DNA from: Prevotellaceae bacterium UBA3646 | GTDB taxonomy: Bacteria; Bacteroidota; Bacteroidia; Bacteroidales; Bacteroidaceae | Assembly: GCA_002373535.1 (NCBI GenBank) | Contig: DFKL01000122.1 | Location: forward strand, 1 to 5,348 | Reading direction: 5' to 3' | DNA length: 5,348 bases | In this document: positions 1 through 5,348 of the stretch, piece after piece | Layout: the number at the start of each line of letters is the position of its first letter | Numbering within the stretch: the first letter of the stretch is position 1 | The notes under the pieces: generated by a model | Database searches by the model: none | What the model was told of the DNA's origin: nothing | What the model saw: the letters and a program-made list of their open reading frames with translations, nothing else | Position numbers and translations under genes: made by a program

Positions 1-1
1 A

Positions 2-949
2 TTCAAGGCAGCAGCCACCAACCTCGTTAACAATCAGGGCGTCAAGCCCGACGGACGGCAGAGCTTCCAGTTCTTCAAGTTCGACGGAATCAGTGCCCAG
101 TTCAGCTCGACCGGTCCAGACGACGGCGACAGCGGCAACGAGAATGCCGAGGGCATAATCCGTCTGGAACGATTCGTGCGCGAAGACCTCAAATCAGATA
201 TTTTCTTCAACACGACCGTCGGCACATGGGCCTCGCCCTTCTGGTACCGCTATACCGATGCCACATGGCGTCAGGAGAACGACTACGGCACGGCAGGCAA
301 CAATGCTATCGACCGCGAGAACTGGATTACCTACCGTGACCGTCTCGTCTATCAGAACTACGTACAGAACAGCCCTATATGTCCGATCAATACGCTTATG
401 ACCCACGGCTTTATCCTGACCAAGTTCGGTGCTGTCAGCAAGAATATGGATTACGAAGCCTGTCTGCGCGAGATGCGTTGCGCCTTCGCCTGTGGCTCTG
501 GCATGGTCGAGCTGTACAACGACTATAGCCTGATGAATTCCATACAGGACGGCAGCGGAAGGGCAGGCATACTGTGGCGTGACCTTGCCAACCTTATCCG
601 TTGGCAGAAGGCCAACCAGGATGTCCTTCCAGATGCCCACTGGGTAGGCGGAAACCCATGGAACGGACAGAACGAGGCCGTATATGGCTGGGGAGCATGG
701 AACGGCAGCAAGGCAGTGCTCACGCTACGCAACGGCGATGATGCGACGGCTACCAGACAATACAAGACCACCCTGCGCGAGGCACTTAACATACCTGTCG
801 CTGTTAAGGGTACGGTCAAGTTGCGGAAATGCTGGAGCGATCAGCCGGATCTGTCAGGATGGCCTTCGTCCGAGGATATCGACATAGATCAGGAACTTAC
901 GCTCAATCTTGCCAAAAACAGCCTGTATATGTTCTCTACTACAGTCGTG
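2..949 (+). other. GH36/GH27-like (clan GH-D type) catalytic barrel end plus C-terminal beta domain
   Basis: This is a protein module within the large CDS, residues 1-316, truncated on the left. FFKFDG (D28, codon 83-85) matches the K-x-D strand that carries the catalytic nucleophile in GH27/GH36 alpha-galactosidases. SPFWYRYTDATW (R83, D86) resembles the later R-x-[ST]-D region that holds the acid/base, although the exact alignment of that Asp is uncertain. WITYRDRLVYQN, then PINTLMTHG (H135), are hallmarks I associate with GH36-like proteins of Bacteroidetes, some of which are labelled 'enterotoxin' in databases. From residue 226, GWGAWNGSKAVLTLRN begins a beta-sandwich typical of the C-terminal domain in this group. 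The likely activity is alpha-galactosidase or alpha-N-acetylgalactosaminidase, by family analogy only. The first half of the barrel is outside the window. Confidence 0.6.
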
Positions 950-3900
950 GACGAACTGGAATACGTCCAGCCCTCCCTGCCCGAAGGCTGGATAAGCAAC
1001 CTTACCCAGTTGGACGACGACAAGGTCTACAACATCGTATGTGAGCGTGGCTTCCTGCTGTACGACAAGTCCCAGACACAGATCTGCGGCAGCAAAGGCA
1101 AAGGCTTTACTGCACCGGCACAGAGCAATACGGATATCAACCAGCAGTTCCGTATCATAAAGGACGGAACCAAGTACTACCTTTACAGCGTAGGTGCGGA
1201 ACGGTACGTGGGTGCCGGAGGTGCATATACGGATACACCTTCTGCCGCTCTGGTCATATCGAAGAGCGGAAACAGCAACTATCCGTGGATGTTCCAGATC
1301 AACGGGAACTACTTCAACCTGCAGGAAGCCAACCAGACCGATGCCGGTTTGATTATCAACAGCTGGTCTACCAAGGATGCCGGCAATCAGTATTACATCA
1401 TGGAGGCAATTCCCGAGAGCAACGAGTACTCGGTAAGCGTGCTGGGTCTTTCGGACAGTGACCTTGGAGTCGTAGTGGACGGCACTACATACAGGAACGG
1501 CGACACGTTTGAATCTGCCAAGCGTCTTTCTTCAGACGACGTAAATGCTGTTGCCAAGAGCGGATACTATGCCATTGTCACCATGGTAGACAAGACCATA
1601 TATGCAAGCTATATTGCCAATACCACCAAGTTCTATACGATACAGAACGGCAAGAGCAGCGGCTACGTGAGCATCAATCCCGATTACCTGAGTGACGGTA
1701 GCATGACACTCTCCAACAGCAATGCTCCCCGTGACACAAAGGGTCTGTGGATGTTCCAGAAGCAGACGGACAATACGTATAAGGTCTATAACTACAGTAC
1801 AGGTCTTTCACAGATAATGGGTATCACCGGTACCGAGGCCAATGCCCGCACCAGGATGTATATGGCTGACGAGACTACGGCAAGCACCAGGTTTACCGGT
1901 ACGCTTAACCTGGGCAGCACGAGTCCCTCGTACATCAAGATATACGGAGGTAACCACTGGTGGAACAACCGTAACAACATGCTGGCCCTATGGGAGAAAG
2001 GCAGTGTTACGGGTGACGAGGGCAGCAAGTTCTATGTCAAGGAAGTTAATCCTGCCGATTACCCCGACGTCTACTATGCAGAGTACAACACCATAGAGCC
2101 TGGACAGCGTCCCGATGACATCGGCATGCACTCGCTCTGGTACGACACACCGGCAAGCAAGACCGGTGTATCCGATACCTGGATGGAGTATGCCCTGCCG
2201 GTAGGTAACGGTCAAGTGGGTGCTACTTTCCGCGGAAATGTCAAGGTGGACGAGATTCAACTCAACGAGAAGACGCTGTGGAAGGGCTCACCCACTCACT
2301 ACGGCTACAACAACCATGGCTATTACCAGAATATGGGTTCGCTGTTCGTCGAGGACATGAGTGGAGACTTCTCGACGGCAGATGCCAGTGTGCCTGTAAG
2401 GAACTATCAGCGCTGGCTGGACATAGAGAACGGTGTCGGCGGTGTACGCTACGAGGGAGCATCTACCATATACGAGCGTACTTATCTTGCTTCTCTGCCA
2501 GACCGTTGCATTGCCGCAAACTACAAGGCTACGGGAGCCAAGAAGCTGAACCTGTGGTTCTATTTCGTTCCCGACGGCAAGATAAATGCAAGTGCTGTTA
2601 CCTATTCGGACGGAGGAGCCGTATATACGTCCAAGCCTGAGACCGTGAGCGCCGCTACTCAGTTCAAGGTAGTGAGCGACGGTACGGTTACTACAAGCGA
2701 CCGTGGCGTCTTTGTCAGCGGCAATGCCACCTATGCCACCGTATATGTCGCAGCAGCCACCAACTTTGACCCGACCCGGTCGACACGTATCAACGGAAAT
2801 CTCACTGCAGTCAGGAATACGGTAGCCGGACGTGTGAACGCAGTTGCTGCCAAGGACTTCCAGACAGTACGCGACAATGCAGTCAGTGAGTTCGAGAGGC
2901 TGATGGGAGATACGAAGCTCAGCATCGCATCGGCTCCCAGCCGGCTGACTACCGAGGAACTGCTCAAATTCTATAATTCCAGCGCACAGAACAAGAACAG
3001 CGAGGACGGCCTTTACCTCGAGCAGTTGTACTGGCAGTATGGGCGGTACATGGAGGTGGCAGCCAATGCCGACCTTACAGTCCAGGGACCAAGCAACCTT
3101 CAGGGTATATGGAACGACCGTTCAAACTCTACGTTCTGGCATTGTGACATACACGCCGACGTAAATGTACAGATGAACTACTGGCCAGCCGAGGCAGGCA
3201 ATCTGAGTGACATGCACCTGCCTTTCCTGAACTGGATTATAGCAATGGCCCAGCCCGGTGGAAACTTCTACAGCGTTGCCGACAAGATTGCCGGCAAGGA
3301 CGTACGCGGATGGACTACCACCACAGAGACCGACATGCTCGGCGGACTGTCAAGCTGGGAGGGTTCACGCCTTAAGACATTGGGCGCATGGTACATTACG
3401 CACCTATGGCAACACTACAAGTATACGCTCGACAAGGATTTCCTCAGGAAAGCCTTCCCCGTAATGCTTACAGGATGTCAGTTCATGATGGACATAGCGA
3501 CCACAGCCACTGACGGTACGCTTGAGATTCCCGACGAATATTCGCCGGAGCATGGCGGAACGGAGAATGCTACGGCGTTTGCCCAGCAGCTGGCACGCGA
3601 GGCCGTTGACGAGACCATACGTGCCTACGAGGCTTTGGACGACGCTACGTTGGCAAGCGCCGCGGACATTACCGAACTCAGGAATTTCTATGACAGGCTG
3701 GATACAGGCCTCAAGACCGAGACCTTCTCATATCAGGGAAAGAATGTCACGCTGTTGCGCGAGTGGAAGTATACCAACCAGAATACGGTTGGCGACTGGA
3801 ACTCTCATCGTCATCTGTCCCACCTTATGTGTCTGTATCCTCTCAATCAGGTCAATGCCTACGCCACCGATCCGGACGAGAAGGCCTTGTACAATGCCGC

Positions 3901-4606
3901 CGTCAAGTCGCTTGAGCTGCGTGGTGATGCCGCTACAGGCTGGTCTATGGGATGGAAGACCAATCTGTGGGCACGTGCGCTTGATGGCGAGCACGCCCGC
4001 AAGATTCTCAACAATGCCCTGAAGCATTCCACGTCCTATGTCATAGAGATGGGAGGCTATGGCGGTTGCTACTACAATCTGTTCGACGCACACGCACCGT
4101 TCCAGATAGACGGTAACTATGGCGTGTGTGCAGGCATCAACGAGATGCTTCTGCAGTCATACAATGGCATCACCATCCTTCCGGCATTGCCAGCCGCCTG
4201 GAGCAAAGGCTCTGTAAGCTCGCTTAAGGCCGAAGGCAATTTCACCGTAGACATAGAGTGGGATAAAGGCGCTCCGACCCTGGTCAGCATCCTGAGCAAC
4301 AAGGGCGCAGACCTCGTCGTACGTACTGGATGCGGTGACCGGAAGATAGCAGACGTAAAGGTTACCGTGGACGGTGCAGCCGTCGTTCCTGTTGCCTTGG
4401 CAGACGGCTCGTATCGTATTGCATGCAGTCAGGGACAGAGAGTAGTCATCGACTTTACGTCCCAGCCTACGGCAATTGACGAATTGAAGTCAGACCCTGC
4501 CGGCCAGGCAACAGGTAATACCATATATGACCTGGGCGGACGTCGTGTACAGAAGGCAGAGAAGGGTCATGTCTATGTCGTCAATGGCCGGAAGATAGTC
4601 CTCTGA
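2..4606 (+). CDS. Multimodular secreted glycoside hydrolase: GH36-like domain + beta-trefoil modules + GH95 alpha-L-fucosidase (5'-partial)
   Basis: The frame is open from the window edge to a TGA at 4604-4606, giving 1534 visible residues (numbered here from the TTC codon at 2). The GTG at 176 is internal: conserved barrel sequence, including an FFKFDG motif, precedes it in frame. Module order: GH36/GH27-like barrel end (1-225), its beta domain (226-315), beta-trefoil-like module 1 (about 330-473), small beta domain (474-537), beta-trefoil-like module 2 (about 540-685), GH95 (712 to about 1488), C-terminal tail (about 1490-1534). The predicted role is extracellular or surface hydrolysis of terminal alpha-linked sugars, with alpha-L-fucose the best supported and an alpha-galactosyl-type sugar second. 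The signal peptide would lie upstream of the window and is not seen. The next gene begins 5 bp after the stop. The GH95 assignment is strong; the substrate is inferred. No frameshift or in-frame stop was found. Confidence 0.9.
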   Translation, partial: FKAAATNLVNNQGVKPDGRQSFQFFKFDGISAQFSSTGPDDGDSGNENAEGIIRLERFVREDLKSDIFFNTTVGTWASPFWYRYTDATWRQENDYGTAGNNAIDRENWITYRDRLVYQNYVQNSPICPINTLMTHGFILTKFGAVSKNMDYEACLREMRCAFACGSGMVELYNDYSLMNSIQDGSGRAGILWRDLANLIRWQKANQDVLPDAHWVGGNPWNGQNEAVYGWGAWNGSKAVLTLRNGDDATATRQYKTTLREALNIPVAVKGTVKLRKCWSDQPDLSGWPSSEDIDIDQELTLNLAKNSLYMFSTTVVDELEYVQPSLPEGWISNLTQLDDDKVYNIVCERGFLLYDKSQTQICGSKGKGFTAPAQSNTDINQQFRIIKDGTKYYLYSVGAERYVGAGGAYTDTPSAALVISKSGNSNYPWMFQINGNYFNLQEANQTDAGLIINSWSTKDAGNQYYIMEAIPESNEYSVSVLGLSDSDLGVVVDGTTYRNGDTFESAKRLSSDDVNAVAKSGYYAIVTMVDKTIYASYIANTTKFYTIQNGKSSGYVSINPDYLSDGSMTLSNSNAPRDTKGLWMFQKQTDNTYKVYNYSTGLSQIMGITGTEANARTRMYMADETTASTRFTGTLNLGSTSPSYIKIYGGNHWWNNRNNMLALWEKGSVTGDEGSKFYVKEVNPADYPDVYYAEYNTIEPGQRPDDIGMHSLWYDTPASKTGVSDTWMEYALPVGNGQVGATFRGNVKVDEIQLNEKTLWKGSPTHYGYNNHGYYQNMGSLFVEDMSGDFSTADASVPVRNYQRWLDIENGVGGVRYEGASTIYERTYLASLPDRCIAANYKATGAKKLNLWFYFVPDGKINASAVTYSDGGAVYTSKPETVSAATQFKVVSDGTVTTSDRGVFVSGNATYATVYVAAATNFDPTRSTRINGNLTAVRNTVAGRVNAVAAKDFQTVRDNAVSEFERLMGDTKLSIASAPSRLTTEELLKFYNSSAQNKNSEDGLYLEQLYWQYGRYMEVAANADLTVQGPSNLQGIWNDRSNSTFWHCDIHADVNVQMNYWPAEAGNLSDMHLPFLNWIIAMAQPGGNFYSVADKIAGKDVRGWTTTTETDMLGGLSSWEGSRLKTLGAWYITHLWQHYKYTLDKDFLRKAFPVMLTGCQFMMDIATTATDGTLEIPDEYSPEHGGTENATAFAQQLAREAVDETIRAYEALDDATLASAADITELRNFYDRLDTGLKTETFSYQGKNVTLLREWKYTNQNTVGDWNSHRHLSHLMCLYPLNQVNAYATDPDEKALYNAAVKSLELRGDAATGWSMGWKTNLWARALDGEHARKILNNALKHSTSYVIEMGGYGGCYYNLFDAHAPFQIDGNYGVCAGINEMLLQSYNGITILPALPAAWSKGSVSSLKAEGNFTVDIEWDKGAPTLVSILSNKGADLVVRTGCGDRKIADVKVTVDGAAVVPVALADGSYRIACSQGQRVVIDFTSQPTAIDELKSDPAGQATGNTIYDLGGRRVQKAEKGHVYVVNGRKIVL
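990..2062 (+). other. Central binding region: two beta-trefoil-like modules flanking a small beta domain
   Basis: This is a protein region within the large CDS, about residues 330-687. Module 1 (about 330-473) starts near TQLDDDKVYNIV and contains QQFRIIKDGTKYYLYSVGAERYVG and PWMFQINGNYFNLQ. Module 2 (about 540-685) starts near KFYTIQNGKSSGYVSI and contains GLWMFQKQTDNTYKVYNYSTG. Short repeating W-x-F / Y-x-L-Y strand motifs, with the closing pattern QYYIMEA or KFYVKEV, suggest ricin-like trefoils such as are often found beside Bacteroidetes glycosidases. The intervening segment (474-537, EYSVSVLGLSDSDLGVVVDG...) looks like a small immunoglobulin-like spacer. A carbohydrate-binding role is inferred from fold resemblance and from its position between two catalytic modules; the ligand is unknown. 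Confidence 0.5.
2135..4466 (+). other. GH95 module (alpha-1,2-L-fucosidase type), complete
   Basis: This is a protein module within the large CDS, residues 712 to about 1488, roughly the usual GH95 length. It opens with LWYDTPASKTG...YALPVGNGQVGA and IQLNEKTLW, the family's N-terminal beta-domain signature. The (alpha/alpha)6 barrel follows, with GPSNLQGIWND and HADVNVQMNYWPAE (H1051, D1053, N1055; codons 3152-3166). Next come EYSPEHGG, with general-acid candidate E1183 (codon 3548-3550), then SHRHLSHL (from 3803), GWSMGWKTNLWARALDG, and FQIDGNYG with D1370 (codon 4109-4111). From memory of Bifidobacterium bifidum AfcA, these correspond to H419/N421/N423, E566 and D766. GH95 enzymes are inverting alpha-L-fucosidases, with some alpha-L-galactosidases; the conserved His of the H-x-N-x-N loop favours fucose. 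The first Asn of that loop is Asp here. Confidence 0.9.
4469..4603 (+). other. Prevotella-type C-terminal tail (possible type IX secretion / anchoring signal)
   Basis: The last roughly 45 residues of the large protein follow the GH95 beta domain with AIDEL, a variable linker, then IYDLGGRRVQKAEKG and HVYVVNGRKIVL. The pattern YDLxGRRV ... G-x-Y-x-V-N-G-x-K at the extreme C-terminus recurs on many exported Prevotella and Bacteroidales proteins and resembles the type A sorting domains recognised by the type IX secretion system. This supports export of the enzyme to the surface or medium. Whether the producing strain has a type IX system cannot be seen here, and similar tails also occur in strains where their role is unclear. 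Confidence 0.6.
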
Positions 4607-4611
4607 CGCGA

Positions 4612-5124
4612 ATGAAAAGGATATCCCTGATACTCATGTTGCTTTCTGCCTCGCTCATAGCAGCGGGGCAGATTGCAGCTCATGCAGTATTCCTCGGACT
4701 TCCTTTGGGCGGAGCCGGAGATGTCTTCGTGGATTCTCTCGAGGAGAAAGGATACGAAGTCATGAATTCGTCCGACGTGTGTACATCGCTGACAGGACGG
4801 TTTGATGGGGTAGGCTGCATTATCGAAGTCCATACAACTCCCCAGTCACATACGGTCCATCAGGTGAGCGTGTCTTTCGTAGAGTTCGGCCCTAACGAGA
4901 TTGCCCGCTCGTTGAAGTTCCGCCATATCCGTCGCATACTCAAGAAAAAATATGGCGACTGGGATTACGACAACAGTGATGGAGTACACGAGTGGAGCAG
5001 CGACTATGCCCGCGTCTCACTGGCACAGAAACGTATTGCCGGCCAGCCGTACAAGACTCTGTACGTATGGTGGCAGGACCGCAAGGGCTGGGAAAAATTA
5101 CAATCCGAAAAGGATGACGGCTGA
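4612..5124 (+). CDS. Small putative exported protein of unknown function
   Basis: This is a 170-residue protein that I cannot assign to a named family. The N-terminus (MKRISLILMLLSASLIAAG) is a clear signal-peptide-like stretch: a short basic start, a hydrophobic core, then small residues. Plausible cleavage points are before Q20 or after A25. The mature part opens with FLGLPLGGAGDVFVDSLEEKGYE, resembling small secreted Bacteroidales proteins that begin 'F-x-G-I-P-h-x-G' and carry a 'L-x-x-K-G-Y/F' helix. It continues with a GCIIEVHTT ... VHQVSVSF beta segment (Cys57, Cys69) and a basic helix ending KKKYGDW (residues 111-117). The ATG lies 5 bp after the stop of the glycosidase gene, so it is probably co-transcribed and translationally coupled; no Shine-Dalgarno sequence is seen. 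A terminator follows 16 bp after its stop. Function, including any link to the glycosidase, is unknown. Confidence 0.8.
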   Translation: MKRISLILMLLSASLIAAGQIAAHAVFLGLPLGGAGDVFVDSLEEKGYEVMNSSDVCTSLTGRFDGVGCIIEVHTTPQSHTVHQVSVSFVEFGPNEIARSLKFRHIRRILKKKYGDWDYDNSDGVHEWSSDYARVSLAQKRIAGQPYKTLYVWWQDRKGWEKLQSEKDDG

Positions 5125-5137
5125 ATGACTAATAATT

Positions 5138-5171
5138 AAGGGCGATTTCTTGTGGAATTGCTCTTTTTTTT
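5138..5171 (+). terminator. Intrinsic terminator of the glycosidase / small-protein transcript
   Basis: A 9-bp stem pairs 5140-5148 (GGGCGATTT) with 5155-5163 (GAATTGCTC), including G-U pairs, around a 6-nt loop at 5149-5154. It is followed by eight T residues at 5164-5171. The A residues at 5138-5139 can extend the stem into the T-tract. It lies 15 bp beyond the TGA of the small gene, the expected place for a Rho-independent terminator ending the upstream operon. Confidence 0.8.
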
Positions 5172-5180
5172 GTTACTTTG
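5150..5180 (+). promoter_or_regulatory. Bacteroidetes-type promoter for the dehydrogenase gene
   Basis: TTACTTTG at 5173-5180 matches the Bacteroidetes -7 consensus TAnnTTTG with one mismatch. A TTG at 5150-5152 lies 20 bp upstream, the spacing known for the -33 element of the primary sigma factor in Bacteroides. The predicted transcription start is about 5185-5190, giving an A-rich leader of about 25 nt before the ATG at 5212. The -33 element falls in the loop of the preceding terminator and the T-tract forms the spacer. Confidence 0.65.
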
Positions 5181-5211
5181 CAAGCATTGATAACCAAAAC
5201 ATAATATAAAG

Positions 5212-5348
5212 ATGGGAAAAATCCTGATCATCGGATGCGGTGGTGTCGCCACTGTTGCCGCTCACAAGATTTGTCAGAACAAGGATACGTTCACAGACAT
5301 CATGATTGCCTCACGTACCAAGTCAAAGTGTGACGCTCTTGCCCGGCT
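5212..5348 (+). CDS. Saccharopine dehydrogenase-like protein, probably carboxynorspermidine dehydrogenase (3'-partial)
   Basis: Only the first 45 codons are in the window. They encode MGKILIIGCGGVATVAAHK, an N-terminal Rossmann fold with a GxGGVxTxxAHK dinucleotide-binding loop, followed by CQNKDTFTDIMIASRTKSKC. The segment after the second strand (ASRTKSKCDALA) is typical of the saccharopine dehydrogenase-like family in Bacteroidales, where members act as NADPH-dependent carboxynorspermidine/carboxyspermidine dehydrogenase in the alternative spermidine pathway. That specific activity is inference from the family and the likely taxon; a lysine-metabolism role cannot be excluded from this fragment. 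The ATG start is supported by the motif at once following it, by the promoter about 30 bp upstream and by an A-rich leader without a Shine-Dalgarno sequence, which is normal for Bacteroidetes. It is a separate unit from the glycosidase operon. Confidence 0.85.
   Translation, partial: MGKILIIGCGGVATVAAHKICQNKDTFTDIMIASRTKSKCDALAR

Noticed and set aside
176..178. GTG as a start codon of the large gene
   Set aside because: The frame is open upstream and encodes conserved glycosidase sequence; no leader or ribosome-binding signal is present.
194..819. Reverse-strand open frames opposite the GH36-like region
   Set aside because: They lie wholly opposite the conserved coding frame, have low-complexity compositions with no recognisable domain, and are explained as shadows of the GC-rich codon pattern.
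1286..1760. Direct repeat of 13 bases (1286-1298 and 1748-1760) as a mobile-element or recombination site
   Set aside because: Both copies are in frame and encode the same W-M-F-Q strand of homologous modules, so coding duplication explains them.
3258..4093. Overlapping open frames on both strands inside the GH95 module (3522-4022 plus, 3728-4093 minus)
   Set aside because: The GH95 frame is conserved throughout with catalytic motifs; the alternatives are Arg/Pro-rich or motif-free and have no start signals.
4607..4611. Promoter between the glycosidase and the small gene
   Set aside because: The gap is only 5 bp, and I saw no TAnnTTTG box close upstream in the end of the glycosidase gene; an operon explains the layout better.
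4573..4833. Reverse-strand 86-codon frame across the gene junction
   Set aside because: It overlaps the end of the glycosidase and the signal peptide region of the small gene, with no promoter or recognisable protein features.
5125..5211. Riboswitch or small RNA in the intergenic segment
   Set aside because: The 87 bp are accounted for by the terminator, promoter and a short A-rich leader; no additional paired structure or known motif is visible.

Overview
The window looks like part of a Bacteroidales genome, most likely Prevotella or a close relative. The evidence is a moderately high-GC coding style, start codons without Shine-Dalgarno sequences, a TTACTTTG promoter box of the Bacteroidetes type, a Prevotella-style C-terminal tail (YDLGGRRV ... 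VYVVNGRK) on a secreted glycosidase, and a downstream dehydrogenase of a type common in this order. The genus is inference; there is no rRNA or marker gene to fix it.

Positions 2-4606 are one very large reading frame that is already open at the left edge, so the N-terminus lies outside the window. The 1534 visible residues form a modular carbohydrate-active enzyme. In order they are: the end of a GH36/GH27-like (clan GH-D type) TIM barrel with its C-terminal beta domain; two beta-trefoil-like, presumably carbohydrate-binding modules separated by a small beta domain; a complete GH95 alpha-L-fucosidase-type module; and a short sorting-type tail. Five bases after its stop comes a small gene for a putative exported protein of unknown function (4612-5124), probably in the same transcript.

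The segment 5125-5211 holds a strong intrinsic terminator. A Bacteroidetes-type promoter is superimposed on it and drives the next gene, a saccharopine-dehydrogenase-like / carboxynorspermidine-dehydrogenase-like protein that starts at 5212 and runs off the right edge. The glycan-degradation unit and the housekeeping-type gene are therefore separate transcription units.

Working model (inference): the large enzyme is exported and strips two different terminal sugars, an alpha-galactosyl-type residue by the GH36-like module and an alpha-L-fucosyl residue by GH95, from a branched host or plant glycan held by the central binding modules. No SusC/SusD, sulfatase or regulator is visible, so membership in a polysaccharide utilisation locus cannot be judged. 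There are no RNA genes, insertion sequences or CRISPR arrays.
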